DNA of 43,003 nucleotides, taken from Gemmatimonadota bacterium. GTDB taxonomy: Bacteria > Gemmatimonadota > Gemmatimonadetes > Longimicrobiales > Gaopeijiaceae. How positions within the stretch are numbered: the stretch's first letter is position 1; each line of letters begins with the position of its first letter. A program made the position numbers and the translations under genes. The stretch is from assembly GCA_029863525.1 (NCBI GenBank), contig JAOTVL010000011.1:1-43003 (forward strand), in the 5' to 3' direction. Below are positions 25,766 through 35,248 of this stretch, piece by piece. Below the pieces are notes generated by a model, which saw only the letters and a list, made by a program, of their open reading frames with translations, did no database searches and was not told the origin of the DNA.

Positions 25766-27346
25766 TCAGGGGCCGCCGGAGGATCCGCGCGGCGGAGCCG
25801 GCGGCGGGTCGCACATGTCTTCCCACCCGCGCTCGCAGCCGAGCGCGTACAGCTCCTCTGGATCCCGTGTGGTGACGGCACCCTTCGATCCGCGGAGCAC
25901 GATCGGCAGATCCTCGATTGGCGGAGACCCGACCGCGAAGGAGCCCTGTCCAGTGGCCAGGCGCAGCACGTTGTCACACCCAGGGGTGAAACCGAGATCA
26001 CAGGCACGCTGGAAGTCGGTTCGGGCGGCCGGAGCGTCGGTGAAGGTCCGGGCAAACAGGATACCCCGTTCGTTGCACGCCCACCCGGCCCCGCGATCGC
26101 AGTAGACGCCCTCCATCTGAGCCACGGTGCGACAAGCGCGCTCGTTCTCGGCTTCGCAGGCCTCGGCCCAGAACGGCAAATACTGACCGGGATGGTCGTC
26201 ACCCACGCCACCGACCGAGAGCATGCCGACGAAAATCATCGACCAGAGGCTCGCCGTCGCGAGTCCGGTGTTCGTGACCCCGAGCGCCCCGAGGACGCGG
26301 GCAGGCTCCAACTCGCGGAAGACCCGCATCGTCGACATCGCGTCGAACCGACGGACCATCAAGTTCAGGATCGGAATCGGGACCAGCTTGTCATAGAACG
26401 TCGGCGCACCCACACCCTCCAGAAGCGCCGCGAGTGCAATGGTGAGGACCGCGTACGAGACACCGTACAAGACGCGCCCCTGCTCCGTTCGCGGCGACGT
26501 GGCCGGGTCGGTGAAGAGCAAGTGCATGCCGAGGAAGACGGCGATGGGAATGAACGCGTCCCGAAAGAAGAACGTTCCAGTAGCCCCGTAGTAGAGCAAT
26601 CCCCACGAGTACGCGGTCACGACGGACGCGATGGTCATCGTGGCGACGCCGAAGAGGATCTGCGCCGGCAGCGTGACGAGGAACACCGCGACGTAGATCC
26701 AGGGCGGATTGAAGAGCGTCTGCGCGATCTCGAGCCCGTACGTCGTGTCGGTCGTCCCCGTGAGGATCAGGACCAGCGAGAAGACCGCGAGGGGGAACGA
26801 AGAAGGGTTGAAGATGTGACGCTTGCGACCGTCACGTTCCCAGTGGATGAACGCCTTGGCCAAGAAGCCGAGCGCCACGATGCAGAACTGCCAGTAGTAC
26901 CACTCCGGTCGGAACCAGAGGAAGAAGTTGATACTGAGCAGGATCGGCACGGGACCGAAGCCGATGTGGTAGTCGTCCCGCCTGTACCACTGGAGCAGCG
27001 CGTCGAAGCCGTACGCGAACAGGAGCTGGCCCAACAGCAGCGGCAGGTTCCCGAGCACGGCGTTGACGTGCCAGCCCCAGTACAGCATGAGCGCGCCCTG
27101 CGCGCACATCTGCAGCCAGTGAGGCGTCTTGATCTCCCGCTCGATCGTCAGCTCACGGCCACTTCGCGTCGCGGACACGAAGAGCGCGATCGCCCCGACC
27201 ACCAGGACCGCCGCGGCCGCGAAGAAGCTGCGCTCGACGACAGGCTGTTGGCCCACTTGCGGGAAGAGCGTGGTGAGCCAGGCGAGACCCGCCGCGAAGC
27301 CGACGGGCAGGAAAGCGGCCTGGGCGGACGAAAGACGCTTGGCGAT
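25766..27346 (-). CDS. RnfD/NqrB-like polytopic membrane protein with C-terminal cysteine-rich Sel1-like repeats
   Basis: About 526 residues with some 10 membrane segments, then a hydrophilic tail. The core resembles the RnfD/NqrB family: WLQMCAQGALMLYWGWHV, the HIFNPSSFPLA loop and LLFTDPATSPRTEQGR, like the TDPV-SP-T-GR loop of those proteins. The last 150 residues carry paired Cys in Sel1-like units (CEAENERACR, CDRGAGWACNERGI, CDLGFTPGCD, CERGWEDMC), probably extracytoplasmic. The start is uncertain: the frame runs open to 27520, but the only strong ribosome site (AAAGGAGG, 27361-27354) lies 7 bases before an in-frame ATC at 27346; the next candidate is a GTG at 27439 with a poor site. 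Electron-transfer or sensing roles are inferred only. Confidence 0.72.
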   Translation of the reverse strand: MAKRLSSAQAAFLPVGFAAGLAWLTTLFPQVGQQPVVERSFFAAAAVLVVGAIALFVSATRSGRELTIEREIKTPHWLQMCAQGALMLYWGWHVNAVLGNLPLLLGQLLFAYGFDALLQWYRRDDYHIGFGPVPILLSINFFLWFRPEWYYWQFCIVALGFLAKAFIHWERDGRKRHIFNPSSFPLAVFSLVLILTGTTDTTYGLEIAQTLFNPPWIYVAVFLVTLPAQILFGVATMTIASVVTAYSWGLLYYGATGTFFFRDAFIPIAVFLGMHLLFTDPATSPRTEQGRVLYGVSYAVLTIALAALLEGVGAPTFYDKLVPIPILNLMVRRFDAMSTMRVFRELEPARVLGALGVTNTGLATASLWSMIFVGMLSVGGVGDDHPGQYLPFWAEACEAENERACRTVAQMEGVYCDRGAGWACNERGILFARTFTDAPAARTDFQRACDLGFTPGCDNVLRLATGQGSFAVGSPPIEDLPIVLRGSKGAVTTRDPEELYALGCERGWEDMCDPPPAPPRGSSGGP

Positions 27347-27479
27347 GACGAAGCCTCCTTTCAGCCAAACCTTCAGATCCGGGGGAAAGGTACTCAGATG
27401 GGCGGGGGGGGAGTAGCCAGGATCGAGCCCGTTGCCCACAATGTCGGCCCCGCCCGCGACCCCTGACCCCTCGGATGTC

Positions 27480-30400
27480 ATGAAGCGCTCCGCGACCACC
27501 CACCTCGACGCGACCCACACCTCCCCTTCATCGATTGGCTCCGCGATGCTCGCGCTGGTGTGCCTCGCGCACGCGGCACCCGCCTCGGCTCAGGTGCCCA
27601 CCCTCGCCCAGACCTTGTCTCGCCTGGAGTACCGGGAGATCGGGCCGGCCCTCATGGGCGGCCGAATCGCGGATCTGGCGGTGGTCGAATCACGACCCCA
27701 GGTCTTCTTCGTCGGGACCGCCACGGGCGGCGTTTGGAAGACCGAGAATCACGGCACGTCGTTCACCCCGATCTTCGACGATCAGCCCACGAGCTCGATC
27801 GGAGACGTCACCGTCGACCAGACCAACCCGAACCTCGTGTGGGTCGGAACGGGTGAGCCGCAGAACCGGCAGTCTTCCCCGTGGGGCAACGGCGTCTACA
27901 AGTCCACGGACGGAGGCGCCAGCTGGCAGCACATGGGGCTCGAAGCGACCAAGCACGTCGGTCGGATTCTCATCCATCCGCGGGATCCCGAGGTGGTGTA
28001 CGTGGCCGCGGTGGGCGATCTCTGGTCGGCGAACCCCGAGCGTGGCGTCTACCGAACGACGGACGGCGGCGAAACGTGGGATCTCGTGCTCTTCATCGAC
28101 GACCACACCGGGGCCATCGACCTCGCCATGGATCCATCGGATCCGCAGACGATCTTCGCGGCGATGTACCAGAGACGCAGGACCGGCTTCGGCTTCAACG
28201 GCGGCGGGCCGGGGAGCGGACTGTACCGTACTGTCGACGGCGGCGAGCACTGGGTCGAACTGACCGACGGACTCCCCGACGGTGACATGGGTCGCATCGG
28301 TATCGACGTCTTTCGGGGTGACGGCAACCTCGTGTACGCGCTGGTCGAAGCGAACGCCCGCCGCGCCGGAGGTGGCTTCGGCGGTGGCGGGGGCTCGGGC
28401 GACAGTGGCCTGTACCGCTCGACCGACCGTGGCGACACGTGGGAGAAGATGTCCGATACCAATCCGCGGCCCATGTATTACTCGCAGGTCCGGATCGACC
28501 CGAGCGACGCCGACCGCATCTACGTGCTCGGGAGCTCACTCATGGTCTCCGACGATGCGGGCAAGACGTTCCGAAGCGACGGTGCGGCGCAGATCCACGT
28601 CGACCACCACGCGCTGTGGATCGACCCGGAGGACTCGGACCACCTGATTATCGGGAGCGACGGGGGCGTGTCGGCTTCGTGGGACGGCACGGCCAACTGG
28701 CGGATGTTCGACAACATGGCGCTGGGACAGTTCTACACCATCGCGTACGACATGCGGGACCCCTACTACGTATGCGGAGGGCTTCAGGACAACGACCCGT
28801 GGTGCGGCCCCTCGAACACGCGCTCGTTTCATGGAATCCGCCACGACGACTGGTACGAGACGGCGTACGGAGACGGCTTCTGGACCGTCGTCGACCCGAC
28901 CGATTCGACCATCGTCTTCTCCGAGTCGCAGGGCGGCAACTTGGTCCGCTACGACCTGAACACGGGTGAAAAGACCCCCATGCGTCCGATCGAGGGACCG
29001 CGCGCCGAAGGGGACACAGCGAAGGACTACCGCTTCAACTGGAACGCGCCGTTGCTCATTTCGCGGCACGATCCGGCGACGATCTACCTCGGTGGCAACT
29101 ATCTCATGCGATCACCCGATCGGGGCATGACGTGGGAGGAGGTCGGGGGCATGGACCTCACCAAACAGATCGATCGCGACACGCTCTCGATCATGGGTGT
29201 GTCCGGTGACGAACCGATGATGTCGATCCACGACGGAACCTCGACGTACGGCAACCTCACCACGGTCGGTGAGTCGCACTTCACGCGCGACGTCATCTAC
29301 GCGGGCACGGACGACGGTAACGTCCAGGTCACGCGCGACTATGGTGCCACCTGGACGAACGTGGTCGGCAATCTTCCGGGCCTCCCCCGTCGGACGTACG
29401 TGAGCCGGCTCACGCCGTCTCACCACGCGCCCGGCCGCGTCTACGCGACCTTCGACGGACACCGCAACGGCGACTTCGCGCCGTACGTGTACGTGAGCGA
29501 GAACTACGGAGAAGACTGGCGCCGAATCGACGACGGGCTGCCCGACGGCTGGTCGGTAAACGTCATCACCGAGCATCACCGGTCTCCGAACCTGCTCTTC
29601 GTCGGCAACGAGGTCGGCGTATACGTCTCGATCGACCGTGGTCGGAGCTGGACCGCGCTCGAGGGGAACCTCCCGGTCGTTCCTGTGGACGACATCGCGA
29701 TCCATCCGAGGGCCAACGACCTCATTCTCGGAACGCACGGGCGGAGCGTCTGGATCATGGACGACCTCACCGCACTCGAGTCTCTCAGCGCGGACGTCAT
29801 GGCTCAGACCGCGCACCTCTTCCCCGTCCAGCACCGGGTGATGTGGGCGCAGGAAGGGGACTGGCCGTTCCTCGGGTGGCAGTACTCCGGACAGAATCCG
29901 CCGCGCGCGAGCCGCATCCGCTACTACCTGCGCGACGCGGCCGAGATGGCCGCGGATTCAGACAACGGTGACGACGCGGATCGCGACGCACCTCACGTGA
30001 CGCTCACGATCTCCGATGCGGATGGCCGTCACGTGCGAACGCTCGAAGGTGAGGCGGACGCCGGGATCCACGAAGTGCTTTGGGACTGGCGTTACGACGC
30101 TCCGTACGAGCCGGAGGCCCGCCAGGGCGGCGGTGGTGGTGGCGGTGGTGGCGGAGGCGGGTTCGGCGGGGGCGCACCCCAGGGCCCGCCGGTCCTCCCC
30201 GGCACCTACACGGTCACACTGGAGCACGCCGGTGAAACGATGTCCAGCCAGCTCACCATCGAGGCAGACCCCCGGCGGCCCGTGAGTCGGGCCGATCGAG
30301 TGGCCCGCCAGGACGCGCTCATGAGCCTGCATGAGCTGGCCGAACCGGTGTACCGGGCCGGGCTCGCCTTGTCGCGACTCGAGGACCAAATGGACGAAGC

Positions 30401-30731
30401 GAACGCGCTTCTGGACGAGCAGGACGACCCGCCTGCATCCCTGACCGAAGAGCTCGATGCCATCGAGGAAGAACTCGAGGCAATCGGTGACGACCTCGGT
30501 GAGGTGCGGGGGTGGACGCGCGTCGCCGGCGACATCGAGCAGTCTTCGACACGACCCACCGCGGACCAGTCCTGGCAGGTGGATCAGGCGTGGGAGAACG
30601 CCCCGGGTGTCATCGAGCGGCTGAACGCGCTCATCACGGGCCGCGTCCCGGCGTTCCACTCTGCCATGAACCAGGAAGGGATCCGCCCAGATCCGGGCGA
30701 GGCGGTGGCGGTGCCGCGGCGAGGGCGCTGA
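27480..30731 (+). CDS. Large secreted BNR/VPS10-type beta-propeller protein
   Basis: 1083 residues. A signal peptide (ending ASAQ, about residue 38) leads into many BNR/Asp-box repeats (SxDxGxxW: STDGGASW, TTDGGETW, TVDGGEHW, STDRGDTW, SPDRGMTW, SIDRGRSW), forming two seven-bladed-type propellers to about residue 780. A following domain has a poly-Gly segment (about residues 884-897) and an interaction-like Ig-type fold (TISDADGRHVRTLEGEADAG), then a helical end. This is the sortilin/VPS10-like 'WD40/YVTN/BNR' family common in Gemmatimonadota and Acidobacteriota; binding of polypeptides or glycans is guessed, not shown. ATG 27480 is chosen for the signal peptide; the frame extends upstream to 27432. 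Divergent from the RnfD-like gene. Confidence 0.9.
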   Translation: MKRSATTHLDATHTSPSSIGSAMLALVCLAHAAPASAQVPTLAQTLSRLEYREIGPALMGGRIADLAVVESRPQVFFVGTATGGVWKTENHGTSFTPIFDDQPTSSIGDVTVDQTNPNLVWVGTGEPQNRQSSPWGNGVYKSTDGGASWQHMGLEATKHVGRILIHPRDPEVVYVAAVGDLWSANPERGVYRTTDGGETWDLVLFIDDHTGAIDLAMDPSDPQTIFAAMYQRRRTGFGFNGGGPGSGLYRTVDGGEHWVELTDGLPDGDMGRIGIDVFRGDGNLVYALVEANARRAGGGFGGGGGSGDSGLYRSTDRGDTWEKMSDTNPRPMYYSQVRIDPSDADRIYVLGSSLMVSDDAGKTFRSDGAAQIHVDHHALWIDPEDSDHLIIGSDGGVSASWDGTANWRMFDNMALGQFYTIAYDMRDPYYVCGGLQDNDPWCGPSNTRSFHGIRHDDWYETAYGDGFWTVVDPTDSTIVFSESQGGNLVRYDLNTGEKTPMRPIEGPRAEGDTAKDYRFNWNAPLLISRHDPATIYLGGNYLMRSPDRGMTWEEVGGMDLTKQIDRDTLSIMGVSGDEPMMSIHDGTSTYGNLTTVGESHFTRDVIYAGTDDGNVQVTRDYGATWTNVVGNLPGLPRRTYVSRLTPSHHAPGRVYATFDGHRNGDFAPYVYVSENYGEDWRRIDDGLPDGWSVNVITEHHRSPNLLFVGNEVGVYVSIDRGRSWTALEGNLPVVPVDDIAIHPRANDLILGTHGRSVWIMDDLTALESLSADVMAQTAHLFPVQHRVMWAQEGDWPFLGWQYSGQNPPRASRIRYYLRDAAEMAADSDNGDDADRDAPHVTLTISDADGRHVRTLEGEADAGIHEVLWDWRYDAPYEPEARQGGGGGGGGGGGGFGGGAPQGPPVLPGTYTVTLEHAGETMSSQLTIEADPRRPVSRADRVARQDALMSLHELAEPVYRAGLALSRLEDQMDEANALLDEQDDPPASLTEELDAIEEELEAIGDDLGEVRGWTRVAGDIEQSSTRPTADQSWQVDQAWENAPGVIERLNALITGRVPAFHSAMNQEGIRPDPGEAVAVPRRGR

Positions 30732-30746
30732 CGCACCGACGGTGCG
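30732..30746 (+). terminator. Short hairpin just after the BNR gene
   Basis: CGCACC-GAC-GGTGCG, a 6-bp GC stem beginning right after the stop codon between two convergent genes. Weak evidence for termination. Confidence 0.3.
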
Positions 30747-30803
30747 CCACCGACTCCCGACACGACAGCGGGCAGGCGGTGCGTTCGCGGACCCACCGCG
30801 GAC

Positions 30804-31529
30804 CTACCGCCCGCGCGCCTCGCGGAGGTCGTCCCTGAGACGATCCGTGATGACCCGAGCCGAGTAGTCGGCGAGATACTCGAGGGCCGAGACCAGCTCT
30901 TCGACGTCGAGGCTGGCGAGGGTGGCCGCGGTGACGACGTCGCGGAGTGCCTGAGTCGGCCCGAAGATCGCCGGCCCCAACGGGTCGCGCGCTCCGATCT
31001 CCGCGCGCCAAATCTCGGCTCCGGACTCGACGTGAAGGAGCGCCGCATCAGCCTCGATGTAGACATGAGCCGCGGCGTCCCAAGTCTCTGCGTCGATGCC
31101 GTAATCGAGTACGACCAACTCCAAAAGGAAGTCGGCCGCCGACCCGTCGCGCTCCACACGCGCGCCCAAGTAACGGGCCACCCGGTCCACAGTCTCTACC
31201 TCGAGGACGGATCCCACGTCGATCAACGTCGATGCCGAATCGAGGCGTTCGCGGATCGCTACGGCCTCGACCTCCCGGGCGACCCGAGCCCCGATGCGGA
31301 CCATGTCCCGCACCGGATCACCCGAGGGGTGTCCGACGAAATACGGACCGGACAGCACGTTCGGGGCCGAGGGCAGATCGGAGATCACGGTGAGGCCACG
31401 TCCGCGATAGTCGTACTCGTGAAGGGTATTCGACGAGGCGCACCCGCTCAGGAGCGTCGCGGCGACCAACCATCGAGCGAGCATCTCTGACGCACTCGGC
31501 GGCAGCCGACCGCGCCGAGGGCGCTTCAC
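30804..31529 (-). CDS. Lipoprotein of unknown function
   Basis: 241 residues. The GTG at 31529 is supported by GGAGG 6 bases upstream and overlaps the preceding gene's stop (GTGA). The lipobox is LLSGC (Cys30), so the n-region is long; an internal ATG at 31484 gives a shorter signal but has no ribosome site. The mature part has alternating helix and strand with no Cys beyond the lipobox; segments such as YLGARVERDGSAADFLLELV and HVYIEADAALLHVESGAEIW suggest an outer-membrane accessory fold. Coupled to the polymer-forming membrane protein gene, so the pair probably acts together in the envelope. Confidence 0.8.
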   Translation of the reverse strand: MKRPRRGRLPPSASEMLARWLVAATLLSGCASSNTLHEYDYRGRGLTVISDLPSAPNVLSGPYFVGHPSGDPVRDMVRIGARVAREVEAVAIRERLDSASTLIDVGSVLEVETVDRVARYLGARVERDGSAADFLLELVVLDYGIDAETWDAAAHVYIEADAALLHVESGAEIWRAEIGARDPLGPAIFGPTQALRDVVTAATLASLDVEELVSALEYLADYSARVITDRLRDDLREARGR

Positions 31530-32635
31530 GCAACCCTCCGATCACGAATGGTCACGACGACGGCCCCCAGACCGAAGCAGACAGCCACCAGCCTCGCCAA
31601 CCAGCCGATCCAGGGGAGGAGCATGGCGACCGCGACGATCACACCACCCGCCAAGAATAGAGCCACCGTCCCCCGCCGATCTGCGGGATCGCGGCCCCGG
31701 AGGATCTCTCCCCCGAGCCAGAGACCGGCGACGACCGGGGCCAGGTACAAGGCGGCGGCGTAGGCGGCGGCCAGGGTCAGCGCAAGCGGAATCCCGACGA
31801 TCGTCACGGCCAAGACGAGCACCGCCACGGGCGTCAAGATCACGGCGACGAGCCCGAGGCCGAGTCCAGCCGCGGTGTGGTCGGCCACGTCGTGGGTGAT
31901 CGTCGTCAGCGTGACCGGGAACAGAGCGACGAGCACGACCCCGGCCAGGAGGAACGCGACGAGCCGGACGGCAGTGAGGCCGATCCCGCTCCTGCCCTCT
32001 TCGCGCGGCTCCAGCACCAGGACTCCCTCTGCGACCGTGGCCTGGGGCGAGATCGTCGCTACGCCGGTCTCCGCAAGCCGGTAGCGGAGCTCGCCATCGA
32101 TCCGAGCCTCGGGACCGATGGTCAGCGACCCCGCCTCCGCGCGCACGTCACCAGCTACGTGCCCGCCCAGCTCGACGGTTTCACCGCCGACGTACACGTC
32201 ACCATCCACGCTACCCATGACCCGGACTTCTCCCCCGGCCACGTACGCATTACCGCCGATGACCGCATCCCGACCCACTTGGACGACTCCGCCGACCGCC
32301 GTGACGTTGCGAGCCACGGTGGCTTCGAGGCGAACGGAGGCACCGGCGGCGCGCACGCTCCCGTCGATACGGCCCGTGATCTCTTGGTCAGCCCCGGCGC
32401 CGAGGTAGGATCCTCCGACGACTCCATCGAACGTGATCGACCGGCCCGCGGCCATGACGTCTCCCGGCACCCGCTCTGCGATAGACACCTCTTCCGCAGC
32501 AATCAGGACGTCGCCGTTCGGTCGAAGTAGTACCTGGTCGTCCCACACATCACCCGGTCCGCACGCGAGCCCGGCACTCGCTAGGAGCACCGCTCCCGAG
32601 CGCCGCCACGATCCCCATCGTCTGACGGTGCACAT
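31526..32635 (-). CDS. Polymer-forming (bactofilin-like) beta-helix domain fused to membrane helices
   Basis: 369 residues from the ATG at 32635, which follows GGAGG by 5 bases; an in-frame ATG at 32653 lies upstream. A signal/lipobox (SAGLAC) precedes a repetitive right-handed beta-helix of short hydrophobic and Gly-rich rungs (VMAAGRSITFDGVVGGSYLG; VGGETVELGGHVAGDVRAEA) like the DUF583/bactofilin family. From about residue 220 there are four or five hydrophobic helices (LTAVRLVAFLLAGVVLVAL; VAVLVLAVTIVGIPLALTL). Bactofilins are cytoskeletal filaments; here the N-terminal export signal would put the beta-helix outside the membrane, which is atypical. Coupled to the lipoprotein downstream. 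Confidence 0.8.
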   Translation of the reverse strand: MCTVRRWGSWRRSGAVLLASAGLACGPGDVWDDQVLLRPNGDVLIAAEEVSIAERVPGDVMAAGRSITFDGVVGGSYLGAGADQEITGRIDGSVRAAGASVRLEATVARNVTAVGGVVQVGRDAVIGGNAYVAGGEVRVMGSVDGDVYVGGETVELGGHVAGDVRAEAGSLTIGPEARIDGELRYRLAETGVATISPQATVAEGVLVLEPREEGRSGIGLTAVRLVAFLLAGVVLVALFPVTLTTITHDVADHTAAGLGLGLVAVILTPVAVLVLAVTIVGIPLALTLAAAYAAALYLAPVVAGLWLGGEILRGRDPADRRGTVALFLAGGVIVAVAMLLPWIGWLARLVAVCFGLGAVVVTIRDRRVA

Positions 32636-32818
32636 GAGAGCCTCCGCGATCATGAGGCCGCACCCGCACCGGCGGGCCGCCGGCCATGCTCAAAGGTCGT
32701 GAAACCGGATGGCCGTCTCAGTCGGTCGCCGGTCGATGCGGGGCGTGGGGAGATCCCCCACCGGAGCCGCCAGGGGGCCGAAGGCGGTTGGGAAGAACGC
32801 GCGACCGCCGGACCCGCG

Positions 32819-33316
32819 TCAGGCCACCTTCGCGAACAGGACGACGTGGTTCTTGCCGAACTGCTTCGCGCACTTCGGGCACGTGGCGTAGTAGAAGTAG
32901 ATGTGCTCGGGCTCCTGGCCGCGGGCCCGGACCCATGCCTTCATGGCCTCCATCCACTTCCCCGCGTCGCCGTACGGGCCCTCGAACACCTTCGAGACGA
33001 AGGTGCCAGACAGGTGCTCCATCGTCGCGTCCGGGATCTCCCGGTCCGTCGTGAAATAGAGGTCCGTCGACCAGCGTGAGCGCTCGTCCGCGAGCGTGAA
33101 AGGCTCCCGGGGATACCCCTCGACGGCCTCGATCTTCTGGTGATCCCGCTCGACGACCGTCCCGAAATTCAACGGCACGTGGAAGAGCTTCCGCACCCGA
33201 TCCTTCACGAACGGCTTTCGATCCCAGACGTGTTCGGTTTCGTCCCAGGCTTCGACGTCGAGGCGGGCGCAGCAGCCCGTCTCGCGATTGTCGTAATTGG
33301 TCTCAGCGAGCTTCAT
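32819..33316 (-). CDS. Small conserved protein with Cys pairs, function unknown
   Basis: 165 residues from an ATG preceded by GGGAGAG. Conserved-looking features are GCC near residue 14, WDRKPFVKDRV, FHVPLNFGTV, DLYFTTDREIPDA and a C-terminal CPKCAKQFGKNHVVLFAKV. The same pattern occurs in a widespread bacterial family often labelled hydrolase without evidence. The CPKC and GCC pairs could bind zinc or form disulfides. No signal peptide. Monocistronic, divergent from the esterase gene. Confidence 0.8.
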   Translation of the reverse strand: MKLAETNYDNRETGCCARLDVEAWDETEHVWDRKPFVKDRVRKLFHVPLNFGTVVERDHQKIEAVEGYPREPFTLADERSRWSTDLYFTTDREIPDATMEHLSGTFVSKVFEGPYGDAGKWMEAMKAWVRARGQEPEHIYFYYATCPKCAKQFGKNHVVLFAKVA

Positions 33317-33495
33317 GGCCGACTCTCCCGGTCCCGCGGCACTCCTGATGTCAAAGTCGCACGCACGGGTCGGGCTCGGCAGTCGGGAGAGCGCGCCGAG
33401 TTGGTGTCGGGATACCTCCGACAGCGCCGGAAATGCGGGCGTCTTCGCCCCGTATATCTGGATGGCATTGGACGACGTATGACGGGCGGACGAGA

Positions 33496-34332
33496 ATGGC
33501 AGCGGTGATCGATCGGCTCGACCGGGTTCCTGGGCGCCTGCCCACCCTCTCGGGGTCGCCCTCGAGGCGCGACTTCTTGCGCCTCTCGGTGGCGGGTCTG
33601 CTCCCCGCGTGGGCGGCCGCGTGCATTCCCGAGCCCACCACGACCGGGTTCTTCGGCGTCGAACCGGACCCCGCCAGGATGCCCGTGCGGCCGCACGCGC
33701 CCACGCTCCCGGCCCCGATGGGTGCGAGCCAGCTGGACTTCGTTCCCACGGGCCGTGACGGCATTCTCTACGTCCCCGACGGATACGATGCGGCCACCCC
33801 CGCCCCGTTGCTCGTCACGCTGCACGGTCGAGCCAGGAGCGCGGATGACTGGGTGCCCTTCTACCCGAAATGCGACGAGCGGGGCATCGTCATGCTGGCG
33901 GTCGACTCACGCGGCGTGACCTGGGACCGTGCCGATTCCGGCTCGTTCGGACCCGACGTCGCCTTCATCAACGGTGCGCTCGACTACGTCTTCGATCGGT
34001 GTCTCATCGACACGACGCGCATCGCGCTCGCCGGTTTCTCCGACGGTGCGTCCTATGCGCTCTCGTTGGGTCCGTCCAACGGCGAGCTCTTCACCCATCT
34101 CATCGCGTTTTCACCGGGCTTCTCGGCGCCCGGACCTCAGCCGATCGGCTTCCCCCTGATCTGGATCTCGCACGGAATCCAGGACCCGGTGCTGACCGAG
34201 GAGTACACGAGGTACGAGATGGTGCCCGACCTTCGGATCCAGGGATACACGGTCCAATACGTCCGCTTCGAGGGCGGTCACGAGGTGCCCGCCGCCATCA
34301 GCAACGCCGCCCTCGACTGGTTCGTGAGTTGA
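33496..34332 (+). CDS. Tat-signal alpha/beta-hydrolase (PHB depolymerase/esterase-like)
   Basis: 278 residues from the ATG at 33496 (upstream purine-rich but no strong ribosome site). A twin-arginine motif (SRRDFLRLSVAG) precedes a hydrophobic core ending at AAAC, so the protein is exported and perhaps lipidated. The serine-hydrolase triad is visible: nucleophile Ser in AGFSDGAS, Asp in SHGIQDPVL and His in EGGHEVP, with the oxyanion region TLHGRARSADDW. Similar proteins act as phospholipase/carboxylesterases or polyester depolymerases. Substrate unknown; convergent with the YfaP-like lipoprotein gene. Confidence 0.9.
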   Translation: MAAVIDRLDRVPGRLPTLSGSPSRRDFLRLSVAGLLPAWAAACIPEPTTTGFFGVEPDPARMPVRPHAPTLPAPMGASQLDFVPTGRDGILYVPDGYDAATPAPLLVTLHGRARSADDWVPFYPKCDERGIVMLAVDSRGVTWDRADSGSFGPDVAFINGALDYVFDRCLIDTTRIALAGFSDGASYALSLGPSNGELFTHLIAFSPGFSAPGPQPIGFPLIWISHGIQDPVLTEEYTRYEMVPDLRIQGYTVQYVRFEGGHEVPAAISNAALDWFVS

Positions 34333-34381
34333 CGCCGACCGGCCGCGTTCGGGCTGCGGGGGACTGAGCGACCGCCCCGGC

Positions 34382-35248
34382 TCAGAAGGTGAAGTTGGTG
34401 ATGAATCTGCCCGACCCCGCTCCACCCTGTGTGCCCGAGCCCACGAAGCTTCCCTCGAACGTCTGAACGCTCGCGCCCGGAGTCCCCGGAATGACGGGCA
34501 CACCCGGCCGCAGACTAACCGTGACCACGTAGTTGGTTTCGACGGCGCCGCACGCGTCCCAGTACTCCACGCGGACGATGTACGCCCCCGACTGAGCCTC
34601 GCCCGATGCCCAGCCGATGTTCTCCTGGAAGATCGCTGACGTCGAGCAGGCGGCGTTCGCATCCAAGTCCAGCTCACCACCCCCTGCGGTACGGTTGCCG
34701 AAGTAGATCTCGTTGCCGGCCGGGTCGATCACGTGGAGGTCGACGTCGGCCTCGGTGTCCCACGTCACGCTCACCTGGATGTCTCCGCCGGCGACCTGGA
34801 TCGCAGTCATGCTCGTCCGGCTCCACGGGCCGAAGACACCGTCGGTGCCCGCCACCGCGACCAGGAAATCGAAGTCGAGCCGAGGTACCAGCCCACCGAG
34901 CGTAATGACCATCTGGGCGAGCGTTTTGGTTTCGGGCAGGACGACGAGGTAGTACCCGGCGACCCCTTCGACCTGGATGGCGACGGTCTGATACGCGCCG
35001 GATCCCAACAGGTCGACCTGTGTGCTTCCTCCGGTGATCACCTGAGTGTTCGTGGGCGTCGTCACCGTCGGTCCGGCTCCCGGAACCGGCGGACTACCGC
35101 CCACGAAATCGGCCTTGATGCCGTCGACGGTGATGCGCGCGATGTACGTGGTAAGCTCGGGCCGAACGATGATGAAGTCGTTCGCGCTGCAGCTCGCGAG
35201 AATCAGCAAAGAAGAAAGGAGTCCGACCGATCGCAGGCGCCGCCGCAT
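34382..35248 (-). CDS. Lipoprotein with YfaP/DUF2135-like domain
   Basis: 288 residues. Signal peptide ending in lipobox ILASC (Cys20), then two beta-rich regions. The second carries VSVTWDTEADVDLHVIDPAG, EIYFGNRTAGGGELD and CSTSAIFQENIGW, matching the DUF2135/YfaP pattern of secreted beta-sandwich domains. GGAG lies 7 bases before the ATG. Four Cys outside the lipobox may pair. The C-terminus (GSGRFITNFTF) is Gly-rich and ends in an aromatic residue. Role unknown. Confidence 0.82.
   Translation of the reverse strand: MRRRLRSVGLLSSLLILASCSANDFIIVRPELTTYIARITVDGIKADFVGGSPPVPGAGPTVTTPTNTQVITGGSTQVDLLGSGAYQTVAIQVEGVAGYYLVVLPETKTLAQMVITLGGLVPRLDFDFLVAVAGTDGVFGPWSRTSMTAIQVAGGDIQVSVTWDTEADVDLHVIDPAGNEIYFGNRTAGGGELDLDANAACSTSAIFQENIGWASGEAQSGAYIVRVEYWDACGAVETNYVVTVSLRPGVPVIPGTPGASVQTFEGSFVGSGTQGGAGSGRFITNFTF

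Noticed and set aside
25556-27466. 636-codon plus-strand frame opposite the RnfD-like gene
   Set aside because: Charged, motif-free antisense translation; the minus strand carries the membrane segments.
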